Positions 41,272 to 50,867 of a stretch of DNA of 64,000 bases are shown piece by piece. The DNA comes from Polycyclovorans sp. GTDB taxonomy: Bacteria > Pseudomonadota > Gammaproteobacteria > Nevskiales > Nevskiaceae. Position 1 is the stretch's first letter. Each line of letters opens with the position of its first letter. The position numbers and the translations under genes were made by a program. Under the pieces are notes generated by a model. The model did not search any database, had not been told where the DNA came from, and saw only the letters and a list, made by a program, of their open reading frames with translations. The DNA lies in NCBI GenBank assembly GCA_002706265.1, contig PAKU01000026.1, forward strand, positions 1 to 64,000. Direction: 5' to 3'.

Positions 41272-41633
41272 ATCGGCTCCTCGGTGGTGACGATTTGCAG
41301 GCCAAGTCGCGACATCGCCTCGAATGCAGGCTCGCTGCTGATGTCTCCCTGCATTCGGATGGCTTCACAATCAGCCAACGTGGCTGTCAGCGTCAGCCCC
41401 TGTTGCACGGCCCCTTGTTCAGCCGCTGCGTGCGTTGCGCTTGCATCAGAAAGCAGGTTGATAAACGCAACCTGCATTGTCCCGCTGCTGATGTAATGCG
41501 TAGCTGGCTCGTTCCCGTCTGCTGAGAGCCCGGTGATATACATGCCATGACCACCAGGGGCGAGACATTCAGCAAGATTGCGAGCAGCATCAACGAGCGA
41601 GGCTGGGACAACAATCGTGACATGGGCATTCAT
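41268..41633 (-). CDS. Unrecognised 121-residue phage protein after the tail fibre
   Basis: Soluble, mixed alpha/beta-looking protein (MNAHVTIVVPASLVDAARNL...), with no motif recognised. It overlaps the fibre gene upstream and the HExxH gene downstream by four bases each. Fibre-assembly chaperones often follow fibre genes, which is a possible role. Confidence 0.6.
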   Translation of the reverse strand: MNAHVTIVVPASLVDAARNLAECLAPGGHGMYITGLSADGNEPATHYISSGTMQVAFINLLSDASATHAAAEQGAVQQGLTLTATLADCEAIRMQGDISSEPAFEAMSRLGLQIVTTEEPI

Positions 41634-42781
41634 GGCAAAACCACTCCCGCCTTGGCAGCCAAGTATGCTTCCAAGCTCTGCCGCTGGCCAACTGAAAGCT
41701 CGTCGGCAATCTGCACTAGGGCGTAAATACGCCCGGTGAGGAAATTTTGAGCCCCCCCAGTGCGAGACCCAATGGTCACGAACCTGCCCCCAGAATTTAA
41801 GGTGCCGGTAGGTGTTGTGGGGCCATTACTCACCCCATTGTTGAACACTTCAACAGTGGATGCGGATACTTGAGTTAGTACAACGTCTGTGTTGGCAACA
41901 GTGGCGGGGCCGGGGTCATTAAAGTCTTCCGTGCCTACAAAGCTAATACTCTCCGGGACAAGGCTCTGTGTTCTGAGATTTTGAGTCAGCCGAGAACCCC
42001 CCACGTATGAGTCGGAGTCCAGATACATCTGTAAGCCAACCCCAGTGTTTCGCCCTGAGATGCCCGCAGAGTGTTTCCCAGCCACAATTACGGGGTAGCT
42101 GGCTATTACAAGACTATCATCAACACCATCAAACTCAAGCCAATGCCTAGCCCCATCTGTACGATAGAGCTGCCTAGCCGTAGCTGTCGCCTGTGAGGCG
42201 TGGTTGCCATTGCCTGATTTATCCAGCGCCAAGCCCACTGGCTGGCCATCAGCAGTGACAGGCGTAGTGCCAGCACTGTCCTGAAACAGGGTGCTGAGGT
42301 CTGATGGGTCATACCATGCACCTTGCTCGCCGTTGGAAAATAGAATCAACGGGTTTACTTGCAAGGCCGCTGTATACAGCGTCTCCACATAATCCAACTG
42401 ATTCGCCGTTAAGCTGGCCGCGCGAAAGAACCCCGACTGCACCTGCTTATTCACGTCCAATGCCGGATGCAGGAAATATCCATCCGCAGCGGCGTCGGGC
42501 AGGTTGTAGTAGGCGCGCAGCGGCAGCACGTCCACGGCATCGATGCCGAACGCTGCATATCGCGGCGATTCAGTGCTGCCGATCCGCAGCCAGCAGGCGG
42601 GCACCCAGGTTTCGGGCTGCGAGGATGCGTTCAGGTAGCGGCCAAAATCGGGGCCTGCCCGGTCGTTGCCGCCGAGGTAGGTGTACCCTGCGGGCAACGC
42701 GGGCAGTGACACACCTACGCCGAAGCCGGGCAGCCCGGCTGTGCCGATGTCGCTGGGGCCGATGGGGACTACCATTGCCAC
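41630..42781 (-). CDS. Putative tail fibre/receptor-binding protein with lectin-like C-terminus
   Basis: 383 residues. The N-terminal third carries a phage-conserved region. The rest resembles a LamG/concanavalin-like jelly roll (WYDPSDLSTLFQDSAGTTPVT, LDKSGNGNHASQ, WLEFDGVDDSLV, LTGRIYALVQIADELS). Such domains bind glycans. The C-terminal coding half (about 41,640-42,460) is visibly AT-richer than the N-terminal part, suggesting exchange of the binding domain. Start GTG 42781; ATG 42775 is an equal alternative. Confidence 0.75.
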   Translation of the reverse strand: MAMVVPIGPSDIGTAGLPGFGVGVSLPALPAGYTYLGGNDRAGPDFGRYLNASSQPETWVPACWLRIGSTESPRYAAFGIDAVDVLPLRAYYNLPDAAADGYFLHPALDVNKQVQSGFFRAASLTANQLDYVETLYTAALQVNPLILFSNGEQGAWYDPSDLSTLFQDSAGTTPVTADGQPVGLALDKSGNGNHASQATATARQLYRTDGARHWLEFDGVDDSLVIASYPVIVAGKHSAGISGRNTGVGLQMYLDSDSYVGGSRLTQNLRTQSLVPESISFVGTEDFNDPGPATVANTDVVLTQVSASTVEVFNNGVSNGPTTPTGTLNSGGRFVTIGSRTGGAQNFLTGRIYALVQIADELSVGQRQSLEAYLAAKAGVVLP

Positions 42782-43821
42782 ACCCGCACTTCGCCGCGTG
42801 CGCCTGCACCTGAGCCTCCGTCGTTGGTTGATCCGCCGCCACCGCCGCCGGGGGCTGTGCCAGCTACGCCGGGAACACCAGCCGAGCCATTACCGGCCCC
42901 ACCTGAGCCGCCGTATTGAGACGCGCCGCCTGCGCCTTGGGTTGTGTTGCCGCTACCGCCGCCGCCAGCGCCCCCGTATACCGTTGGGCGACCTGCAGTA
43001 TTTGAAAAACCAGCTGCCGAACCAAATTGATACGGAATACTGTTCGTTGTGGTCGCATCTGCGAGAGCACCGCCCGCGCCCCCGGGATTCCCCGCACTTG
43101 ATGAGGTTCCTCCAAACCCACCTTTGGCAGTCAATAAAGCGCCAAATGTTGTATTGCCGCCAACATTTCCATCTGCTGCCACCCCATTCGCAATTGCCGC
43201 GCCACCGGCGCCGATAACAACAGAAATGGGCGACGAAACATCAGATGCACGAAACAACTGTCGCACGGACTGCCCGCCGCCACCGCCGCCAGAGCTGGTT
43301 GTGCTTGCGTTGTTTCGGCCCGATGCACCGCCGCCAATGCACTCAACTTGTATCCACGTCGCATTCGGGCTTTTAGAGAAATCACCCGATGCTGTGATGA
43401 CGGTGTATTCGTCCTCAATGCCGACGCCCCATTCAACGCCATCTTCGGTAGCGTTGACCTTGAGGACACGCCCAGCCTGCCCCACCAACGACGGCAACCC
43501 CGCCGCACTCTGCACCGCAGCGGCGATGACTTCGTTTGAATCTTTGATGTCCTGAGATTCAGCCCGTGCAAGATCGGAGTTGACGGCGGCGACTTGGGCT
43601 GAGGCGCGGAAGTCGTCGGCGTCAGAGGCGCTGGTGGCAGCGGCGGTGGCGCTGTCTGAGGCTTCTCCGGCGGTGGTCTCGACGTAATCGGCAACCGTGT
43701 TTATGCCGTCAATGACATCCGGAAACTCCCCAAGGAAAGTGTCCATCCGGGGGCTAAAGTTCTCCGGGTCATTCCGGTTCGGTGCAGGGGTGGTGATCTG
43801 CGGTACTTGGGGTGCTGGCAT
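42769..43821 (-). CDS. Tail fibre protein with glycine-rich C-terminal domain
   Basis: 350 residues. The Pro/Asn-rich N-terminus is followed by a coiled-coil-like Ala/Ser/Asp stretch (residues 45-80). From about residue 165 a glycine-rich domain (SSGGGGGGQSV, VVIGAGGAAI, then clusters GGAGGGGSG, GGSGGAGNG, GGGGGGSTN) runs to the end, closing with REVRVWQW-like beta sequence. Related glycine-rich domains sit at fibre tips of siphoviruses. Probable host-recognition protein acting with the downstream lectin-like protein. Confidence 0.75.
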   Translation of the reverse strand: MPAPQVPQITTPAPNRNDPENFSPRMDTFLGEFPDVIDGINTVADYVETTAGEASDSATAAATSASDADDFRASAQVAAVNSDLARAESQDIKDSNEVIAAAVQSAAGLPSLVGQAGRVLKVNATEDGVEWGVGIEDEYTVITASGDFSKSPNATWIQVECIGGGASGRNNASTTSSGGGGGGQSVRQLFRASDVSSPISVVIGAGGAAIANGVAADGNVGGNTTFGALLTAKGGFGGTSSSAGNPGGAGGALADATTTNSIPYQFGSAAGFSNTAGRPTVYGGAGGGGSGNTTQGAGGASQYGGSGGAGNGSAGVPGVAGTAPGGGGGGSTNDGGSGAGARGEVRVWQW

Positions 43822-43833
43822 TTGTGGTCGCTC

Positions 43834-44715
43834 CTAGAGTCCTTCAACCCGGATCGTCCCGTCGCTATACGCCGGGCCGGAGAATGTTTTTTCAAAGTCT
43901 TGATAGGCGCCGAAAACGATCAGCGAGTCGTAAAGCTCGCTGCCGATAAAGACGGCGGGTTGGTCGCGCTCGTTGTCCAAAATCCGGACGAATCGATCTA
44001 TGGAAGCTGTCGGGCCGATGACCTCGAAATTCACGCGCTTGACCGATTGGCGGCGCACGAATGTGGTCCGCCCGAATGCGTCTGTTCTGCGAACGCCGAA
44101 GCGAACGGTCCCCACTGAGGTGCCGTTTAGGGTCAGGGCGATCTCACGAACAAAGCCAATCGACATCTCTGCACAAGCCGCATTGGTGGCTGTGATTTCA
44201 GCGTTGATGGTGGCCGCGCCGTAGGGCGGCAGGTTCAGAAACGCGAGGTCGAAACGCTGCTGGAATGGCTCGAAGCAGTAGGTGTAGAAGTCGACGACAT
44301 TGCTGTTGTCGATAAGGCTCACGGTCTCGTCGAAAACCACGCCATCCGTTGGATCTTCCATCCAAACCCGGATCTCGCCGCCGCCACCCAGGCGGTTGAA
44401 CACCACCGCATTGACGATTGATCCGGGCGTAATCGCCACGGTGATTTCGTCGGCGTTGGTGGTCTGATCCAGCGTCGATCCGTCGAACATGCGCCAGCGG
44501 TTGACCTTGCCCAACAGCCCCCAGGTTGGCGGGTCTGCGACGGCTCCGGCGGTTGGTTCGTCGGTCGTGCTGCTGACAAGCACCTGGTACAAGTCCAGCC
44601 CGACGCGTCGCTGTTCGCCAAGGTTGTGGGTGCCCGCTGACCATTCCGTTTCACTCAGCGGCACGCTGGACGTGAGCGCACTGACCTCTACGGGCGTGAT
44701 GCTGACGATTTTCAT
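43834..44715 (-). CDS. Phage tail-tip structural protein, unrecognised family
   Basis: 293 residues, beta-rich in appearance (TEWSAGTHNLGEQRRVGLDLYQV; WGLLGKVNRWRMFDG), with no enzymatic motif. It lies directly after the tape measure gene and before the fibre genes, the position of distal tail or baseplate hub proteins in siphoviruses. Start ATG 44715 overlaps the tape measure stop. Confidence 0.7.
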   Translation of the reverse strand: MKIVSITPVEVSALTSSVPLSETEWSAGTHNLGEQRRVGLDLYQVLVSSTTDEPTAGAVADPPTWGLLGKVNRWRMFDGSTLDQTTNADEITVAITPGSIVNAVVFNRLGGGGEIRVWMEDPTDGVVFDETVSLIDNSNVVDFYTYCFEPFQQRFDLAFLNLPPYGAATINAEITATNAACAEMSIGFVREIALTLNGTSVGTVRFGVRRTDAFGRTTFVRRQSVKRVNFEVIGPTASIDRFVRILDNERDQPAVFIGSELYDSLIVFGAYQDFEKTFSGPAYSDGTIRVEGL

Positions 44716-47700
44716 TCGATCACCTGCATGGGCACGCCTTGGGTTTCCACGCGATCAAGCGTGTTGGCGCTGCGCGCCGTGTTCCGGGCGGTCTGGGTCA
44801 TGACGTTATTGAGCGAAGCCACCTCGCGGCGCAGCGCCGCCACCTCGGCACGCAACGCAGGGTCACCACCACCACCCACCGCCGCCCCGATCTGCTGTTG
44901 GTTCCAGATCCGTGAAGGGCCGGTTGCCTCAAGCTCGGGGCCGTTTTCACCCACCACGCGCAAGCCGCCCGAATGCATGCCGCCACTGGCAAAGCCGGGC
45001 ACCGATTCGGACAAGATCGCCCCGATGCTGCCCTCGATGCCGCGTAGCGCCGATAGCTGCTGCGAGGCCAGCGAGTTGGCGGTGTTGCCCTGTGATAGCA
45101 ACTGCGCATGCTGCGCCCGCAATAGCTCCCCGCGCGCTGCATCAAGCTCCGCCTCGGCCTGAGCAACGCCCTGATTGGCGATGCGCAGTTGCTCGATTGC
45201 CGACACCGTGTTGTTGATGAGCCTGATCTGCTCATCGATCATCTCGATCTCGACCAGATGCTGTGCCTCGGCAACGGCCAATTCGCGGTCAGCGCGGGCC
45301 TGTGCGTAGATCAGGCTGCGTTCCAGCACATCAACGGTCCGTTCGTCCGCGCTCAGTTGTTTCTCGGCACGGCCGGCAAGCTGCGCAAGCGTTTCAGCCG
45401 TCAGCGATTGCGCCGTGGCCATCTCGATCTGCGACGCAAAATCGTCAGCCTCGAATTGCTGTGCCGCCGACACCGAGCGCTCAAGCCCCGGCGTAACGGA
45501 CAAGCGCCCTGCCCCGATGCTTTGCAAGTTGCTCAGCGCCTGCGCACGCGAGAGCGACAGCCCGGCAACGCTGGACGCTGCACCGCTCAACAGGCCCACA
45601 AGCGCCTGCGATGCACTGGCAACGTCACGCGCACCAGCAATGCGGGCGTTGATCGATGCCGTCTCGGCTGCGAGTTGATCGCGGATGCCCTCTTGGATCA
45701 CCGCAAACCGTGCGCGCTCGCCTTCGATCTGTTCGTTCAGCACCGCGACCTGAGCGTTGCGCTGTGCTTCCTGAGCTTGTTCCAAAGCCTGCTCGGCGCT
45801 GCTGACGCGGGATTGCGCTGCGGTGATAGCGTCGGCCATGGCCTGCTGGGCTGCGGCGGCTGTTTCAGCGGCGCGGGCGGCCAACAACGCCCCGACTTCC
45901 AACTCGCTCAGCCGGTTGACCAGTTCAATCAACCCAACGTCCTGCCCGGCCTCAGCACGTAGGTCGCGGAAGCGTTGCTCAAGCTGCGTCATCTCGGGGT
46001 CGAGCGAGGTCAGCACGGCGATCTGATCGAGCAAGCCGCGTGACTGCTGATAGCGTGCGGCGGCCAGTGCTAGTTCGGCTTGGCGGGCTTGTTCAGACGC
46101 GGCGGCTACCTGCTCCGCGTTGCGTGCAGCCTCATCCGCCCGCTGATCCAGTGTGTCGAAGAACTGCCCCAGCTGCGGCGCTGCGGCGAGTAGTACTTCG
46201 TAAGCACGGATGCCAGATTCGGTCGTCAGATCTAGCCCCTGCACGATACCCAGCAGATTTTCCCGGCTGTCGGTCAGCGCAACGCCGACTTCACCCAAGG
46301 CACCTGACAATACGGTCCTCAGATTTTCGAATTGCTGCTCCGATGTCAGCAACACCGATTGCAGAGACGACATTGAGCCGGACAACTGATCGCCAAACAC
46401 CTGAGACAGACGCTCGGCCTGCTCGAAAAGAGCCACGCCCGACAAAGACGTGTTGAGGCCCATCAACCCGGCGTCCAGGCCCTGGGCCTGCGCAGTGATG
46501 CGTGCGAACGTGGTGGCGACCGTTTCACCCTCGCGCGAGAAGTCGCGGATACCGGGGACGATGCGTTCAGCAATCACGGTGGCGAGGTCATCAAACGCCA
46601 GTTGAGCGCCGTTCTCGTCGCGGAAGATGTCGCGTTGAATCGTCGCACTCAGGTCAAGCCCGGTGCCCGCAAGACGCGCCGCCTGCCCAGCTGTTTCGGC
46701 CAGCGAATCGAATGCGGCTTGGAATATCTCGGTGTTGAACTCTTCAGACCACGCGCGCCACTTGCGGCCACGAAAGCCGGAGCGCTTGCGGCTCTGCGTG
46801 ACCCAGAGCATGGATTCGATCACGCCGTCCTCGACGGATAGCGTCAGCTCCTGCCCAACGGTTCTGAATTTGGTCCCGAAAGCTCCGCCGCCGGTGATGC
46901 GGTCAAGACCGCTGGCAACAAGTGACAACGGGTTAAGCACTGCAGCCGCGCCCTGGACGTTTTCGCCGACACGGCTGTTATCGACGGCCAGGCCGCGACC
47001 GACTGCAAATAGTCCAGCAGCCCCAGCCGCCCCAAGGGCCAGCATGCCCGGCGAAAGCGCAGTGAGGCTTGCGCTTAGATTAGTCAGCGATGAGGCCAGC
47101 GTCGGGAACGTGTTGCCGATGGCATCGATCAGCGGCAGCGTGCCGTTAAAGATCGCGGCCCCGATGCCGCCGCTCGTCCCGCCCAACAGGCCAGCGATGC
47201 CACCGCCACCCGTCAGAGATGAAAACGCCGCCCCGCCGATCTGGCCAATAGCGCTCTGAATGCCTGAAACGATGAAGCTGATTGTCGGGCGCAGCACCAG
47301 TGACTGGAACTGCGCCTTGAGTACGTCGATGAAATTGTCAGCAAAACTCTTGCCCGCCTCAAAGCCCCGCAGCAGGCCATCAGTGATGCCGCGATTCAGC
47401 TCATCACGCATACGCTGCGCAGCAGCTGCGGTTTCGTCTGCGGCGCGTTGGGCGGCAGTTGCGGCTTCTTCTTGGGCGCGCTTGTTGGCTTCGGCGGTTG
47501 CGGTAGCGGCGCGCGCGGCTTCATTCTGCGCATTGGCTAGGCCCTCGGTCACTTGTTGCTGCACCATCAACTGCCGCGTCAGCGCATCTGCCGCTTCAAA
47601 CTCAGCGACAAACCGCGCTTCGGATTCGGTGCGGCCATCGCGCATCAGTTCGTTGATGCGGGTCTGAAAAGCGATCTGTTCTTGCAGGTCGGCTAGGCGG

Positions 47701-49547
47701 TCGGCTTCGGCGGTGGAGAGGTTGCCAATGGCGTCGGCTGCGGCAGTTGCGGCGGTTTCTGTCTCGCCAAGCACAATCGGCACCGGCTTGACCGCCTCAT
47801 TCAGCCGACGGATGTCATTGGCGGTCTTCTCGATTGCGCCTGCGACGTTGTTCATCTCGACGGCGATCTGAGTGGCGCCGAAGGTGTCGCCCGCCGCTAT
47901 CGCAGCTTGGCGTTGCGCTTCATAGATGCCCATCGCGTTGGCAAGCCGTTGAATTTGCGCCTGCGCCTCTTCCACGCCACGTAATTGGTCGGGTGCCAGC
48001 AATGGCCCGCCAGAACGTAAGCGTTCTGCCTCATCAGCCAATTCGCTGATTGATTTCTGAGGCGCTCCGGACAGCTCTCCAGCCGCATCACGTGCCCGGT
48101 TGAACCAAAGCACCAGAGCGGTCAGTCCAACGACCACGGCGCCGATAGGGCCGCCAACCAAAGCCAGCGCGCCACGGACGACGGCGATTCCGGCAGCGAG
48201 TGCCCTTGCGCCAAGGGTGGCCGCCGCAGTTGCGGCAGTAGCGCGCGCAGTGGCAGCTGCTTTCGCGGTCTGTGAGGCGGCAGTTGCGGCAGTGGCGCCA
48301 GCAAGCGCGGTTTCAGTGGTGGCCAACAGTCTGTTGGCTGATGCCAGTGATGCGCTTGCGGCAACCATGCGCTGAATCGTGGCGGCCCGGCCCTGTTCGG
48401 TAATCTGCGCTCGGAGTCGGACTTTCTCCAACTCAACCTCTGCCCGCACGGAAGCCACCACAGCGCGGACGCTGTTGACCTCTGCCGCCGCCTTGACCTC
48501 TGAGGCGCGGGCAGATGCAAGCGATGCGGCAGCGCTGGCGGCTTCTCTCTGGGCATTCTCAACAAGCGCGGCTGAGTGCGCGCGCGTCACTGCCGAAGCC
48601 TGCGCGAAGGCGACGCCCGATCCGATGACCGAAGAGGACAACCGCCCCAACCCTACCCCGGCCGCTGCCACCGTGACGACAGCCAGCGCGTTGATGACAA
48701 GGCCAAGGTTCTCGGCAAGCGCCGCCAGCGAGCCCCCCAACGCTGCCGAAACACCACGCGCTTGATCCGCTTCGCCGATGAATTTCAGAACCGCGTTGCT
48801 CACCTGCGTGAACCCGCGTTCAATCGTGATCGGCATGCGCGAGAATTCTTCCTCGACGGCCTGCGCCTGACTCTCAAGCGCTGCGATCATCCGTTGGACG
48901 GTGATTTCGCCGTCGTTGACTTGCTGACGCAGTGCGCCAATACCAATGCCCAAGCCATCGGCCAGCGCCTGCGCAAGCCGGGGGCTGTTTTCGATGACTG
49001 AGTTAAATTCCTCGGCCCGCAGCACGCCGCCCGCGAAGGCTTGCGTCAACTGCGTGATGGCGTTCGCCTGATTGGCGGCAGCCGTGCCCGACACCGCAAA
49101 CGTCTGGTTGATCGTCTCGGTGATGGCGAGGATGCGGGCCTGTTCAATGCCGTACTCAGCCGTCGACCGGGTAATTCGGGCATACAGGTTCGTGGTGCTG
49201 GCCAGCGCCGTGCTGGTGCGCTGCGAGATGGCGAACACCTCAGCACTTGCCGCCGCGAACGCTTCCTGTCCGTTGGTCGCCAGACGAATTTGCGTCGTCA
49301 TGTTGGCGTACTGATCGGCGATGCGAGACAGCGCCTGGATGCCTTGAATCGATGCAAAGGCGCCCACGAAGCCGACGACAGCATTGCGCACGCCGAAGAA
49401 CGACCGCTCCAGCTTCGCGTTCTCACGCTCAAGCCGCTGCGTTGCGGTTTCGGTCTTGCGAGTGGTGCCAGACAGTCGGTCAAGGTCTCGCGTCGCAGTG
49501 CGGACGCTACTGGAGTCCGCGCGGAATCCAAGTTCAGCGATGTCCAT
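44712..49547 (-). CDS. Tail tape measure protein
   Basis: 1,611 residues, the longest phage gene here. The N-terminal tape-measure domain (about residues 60-250: QGIQALSRIADQYANMTTQI, GGVLRAEEFNSVIENSPRLAQAL, GEITVQRMIAAL) is characteristic. Hydrophobic segments near 285-305 and 465-490, then long Ala/Gln/Glu-rich coiled-coil regions follow. Length predicts a long non-contractile tail of roughly 240 nm at 1.5 angstrom per residue. Confidence 0.95.
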   Translation of the reverse strand: MDIAELGFRADSSSVRTATRDLDRLSGTTRKTETATQRLERENAKLERSFFGVRNAVVGFVGAFASIQGIQALSRIADQYANMTTQIRLATNGQEAFAAASAEVFAISQRTSTALASTTNLYARITRSTAEYGIEQARILAITETINQTFAVSGTAAANQANAITQLTQAFAGGVLRAEEFNSVIENSPRLAQALADGLGIGIGALRQQVNDGEITVQRMIAALESQAQAVEEEFSRMPITIERGFTQVSNAVLKFIGEADQARGVSAALGGSLAALAENLGLVINALAVVTVAAAGVGLGRLSSSVIGSGVAFAQASAVTRAHSAALVENAQREAASAAASLASARASEVKAAAEVNSVRAVVASVRAEVELEKVRLRAQITEQGRAATIQRMVAASASLASANRLLATTETALAGATAATAASQTAKAAATARATAATAAATLGARALAAGIAVVRGALALVGGPIGAVVVGLTALVLWFNRARDAAGELSGAPQKSISELADEAERLRSGGPLLAPDQLRGVEEAQAQIQRLANAMGIYEAQRQAAIAAGDTFGATQIAVEMNNVAGAIEKTANDIRRLNEAVKPVPIVLGETETAATAAADAIGNLSTAEADRLADLQEQIAFQTRINELMRDGRTESEARFVAEFEAADALTRQLMVQQQVTEGLANAQNEAARAATATAEANKRAQEEAATAAQRAADETAAAAQRMRDELNRGITDGLLRGFEAGKSFADNFIDVLKAQFQSLVLRPTISFIVSGIQSAIGQIGGAAFSSLTGGGGIAGLLGGTSGGIGAAIFNGTLPLIDAIGNTFPTLASSLTNLSASLTALSPGMLALGAAGAAGLFAVGRGLAVDNSRVGENVQGAAAVLNPLSLVASGLDRITGGGAFGTKFRTVGQELTLSVEDGVIESMLWVTQSRKRSGFRGRKWRAWSEEFNTEIFQAAFDSLAETAGQAARLAGTGLDLSATIQRDIFRDENGAQLAFDDLATVIAERIVPGIRDFSREGETVATTFARITAQAQGLDAGLMGLNTSLSGVALFEQAERLSQVFGDQLSGSMSSLQSVLLTSEQQFENLRTVLSGALGEVGVALTDSRENLLGIVQGLDLTTESGIRAYEVLLAAAPQLGQFFDTLDQRADEAARNAEQVAAASEQARQAELALAAARYQQSRGLLDQIAVLTSLDPEMTQLEQRFRDLRAEAGQDVGLIELVNRLSELEVGALLAARAAETAAAAQQAMADAITAAQSRVSSAEQALEQAQEAQRNAQVAVLNEQIEGERARFAVIQEGIRDQLAAETASINARIAGARDVASASQALVGLLSGAASSVAGLSLSRAQALSNLQSIGAGRLSVTPGLERSVSAAQQFEADDFASQIEMATAQSLTAETLAQLAGRAEKQLSADERTVDVLERSLIYAQARADRELAVAEAQHLVEIEMIDEQIRLINNTVSAIEQLRIANQGVAQAEAELDAARGELLRAQHAQLLSQGNTANSLASQQLSALRGIEGSIGAILSESVPGFASGGMHSGGLRVVGENGPELEATGPSRIWNQQQIGAAVGGGGDPALRAEVAALRREVASLNNVMTQTARNTARSANTLDRVETQGVPMQVIE

Positions 49548-50287
49548 TCATCTACCTCCCTTGGGTTCCGGTTGGGCTTGCTTTCTGTTGCTTGATTGCT
49601 CGTTGCTGACGGCATGCCGATAGGCGCTGTCCATCGCAATGAGCATCGATACTTCGTCGTTACTGACCGGCGTTCCGGTGAGCCGCGACCACGATTCAAT
49701 CTCGCCCCATGACAGGGGCTCCGGCCCGCTGTGGCGCTGGTTTGATAGTTCGTGGAAGTGGTCCCAGACGTGCGTCACCACGTCCGGGATTTCAGGCTCA
49801 TCAGGGGTCCGCGTCTTGAAGCGCTCGTTGCGCTCTCGGCGCGAAATCCCGTCTGATCCGAGGATCGAATACCGAACGTGGTGTTCGACGGCCTCGATCA
49901 GGGCTTCGGTCAGTTCTCCAAAAAACCCGCGATGTCGCCAAGGTCTGAGTCAACCTGATCGCTGACGATTGGGTTGCTCAAAACCTCGCGGACGTTTTCT
50001 TCGGTGAAATCGAGCTTCTTTCCGCCCCAGTTGGAGTCGCCGTTCCATTCCCAGCTCTCCACGCACGCGATGTGGATTTCGAGGGTCTGGTTCTCAAGCT
50101 GCTCCGACGTGACCTTGAATTTCCGGCTCGCCAAGCGCTTGTTCTGGATGTCGTGCTTCACTTTCTTGACCTTGCGGTCAGTTAGCGGGCGCAGGTTCAG
50201 GACAAGGCCGGTCGGCTCATCAGTGCCGGGGTGCAAAATCTTGAGCGGGCGGGTTGAAACAGGGGTGAAAGCTGCGGAAATATCCAT
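49548..50287 (-). CDS. Tail assembly chaperone GT fusion produced by -1 frameshift
   Basis: Lambda-like GT product. Translation starts at 50287 in the G frame, slips -1 at 49919-49925 and continues in the second frame to the stop at 49548-49550, giving about 246 residues. The second part (GELTEALIEAVEHHVRYS...WDHFHELSNQRHSG...PEPKGGR) has no good start of its own after the G stop, lies immediately upstream of the tape measure gene, and is open across the whole overlap. Such fusions bind the tape measure and recruit tail tube subunits. Confidence 0.8.
49910..50287 (-). CDS. Tail assembly chaperone G
   Basis: 125 residues from ATG 50287 (DISAAFTPVSTRPLKILHPG...), ending FLEN with stop TGA at 49912-49910, a few codons beyond the slippery site. 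A Lys/Arg-rich middle (DRKVKKVKHDIQNKRLASRKF) is typical of gpG-like chaperones. It is the zero-frame product, made in excess over GT. Confidence 0.8.
   Translation of the reverse strand: MDISAAFTPVSTRPLKILHPGTDEPTGLVLNLRPLTDRKVKKVKHDIQNKRLASRKFKVTSEQLENQTLEIHIACVESWEWNGDSNWGGKKLDFTEENVREVLSNPIVSDQVDSDLGDIAGFLEN
49919..49925 (-). promoter_or_regulatory. Slippery heptamer T TTT TTG for -1 frameshifting
   Basis: On the minus strand the zero frame reads GGT TTT TTG GAG AAC TGA. The heptamer T TTT TTG fits the X XXY YYZ rule, and the stop of the zero frame follows two codons later. The -1 frame is open to 49548. It lies between the tail tube and tape measure genes, exactly where such signals occur in siphoviruses. 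Confidence 0.8.
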
Positions 50288-50389
50288 TAGTTGATCCTCA
50301 TCTGATCGATCCAAATGAATCCACCGGCCAGGGGGCGGATCAGGTCCCTTTTCGCCCTCATGAGGGCTAGGCCGACGGAAGGGGTGGCG

Positions 50390-50848
50390 TTAAGCCGAAA
50401 CGGTCGCTTCGAGGAACTGATTCACGCCGACGGTAAACACCGATCGGATGAAGTCCTCATTGCCGCCGCCCGGATAGACCGGACCGGCAACCGGGCCGCG
50501 CAGGTAGTGCACGGCGCCGTTCGGCAGATCGAGCTTGAAGGCGTAAGAGTCGCGCACGGCTGGCTGGCCAGCAGCCTTGAAGGCGACCTGCCCGGCGTCC
50601 ACCAGGTCAACGGCGCATTCGATCGTGAAGCTGCCGCCGTCGGTCTGGCCTTTGGCCTTGAGAGTCAACGCGCGTGCCAGCACGGGGTAATTCACCATGT
50701 TGGTTTCGTTGCCGTACTGGCCAATCGTTCCGACGTTGGCGATCTCGGTGTAGCTCAGCCCCTCGAACGCGGCTTCGTTGATGTCAACGTTCTGCGCGAC
50801 GGTGGAGATTGAGACGGTTGCATTCAGGTAAGTAGTAGGGTCAGCCAT
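50390..50848 (-). CDS. Major tail tube protein
   Basis: 152 residues, beta-rich (TTYLNATVSISTVAQNV, YEN/YGNETNMVNYPVLARALTLKAKG-type core, VAGPVYPGGGNEDFIRSVFTVGVN). Size and place before the G/GT chaperones and tape measure gene identify the tube protein. The Shine-Dalgarno GAGGA precedes ATG 50848. A double terminator sits immediately upstream, so expression depends on read-through. Confidence 0.85.
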   Translation of the reverse strand: MADPTTYLNATVSISTVAQNVDINEAAFEGLSYTEIANVGTIGQYGNETNMVNYPVLARALTLKAKGQTDGGSFTIECAVDLVDAGQVAFKAAGQPAVRDSYAFKLDLPNGAVHYLRGPVAGPVYPGGGNEDFIRSVFTVGVNQFLEATVSA

Positions 50849-50867
50849 TGGGGTTCCTCACGGGCAT

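Noticed and set aside
44712-49547. Tape measure gene as a methyl-accepting or Smc-like protein because of its coiled coils
   Set aside because: The N-terminal tape-measure domain, length and place between chaperones and tail-tip genes settle its identity.
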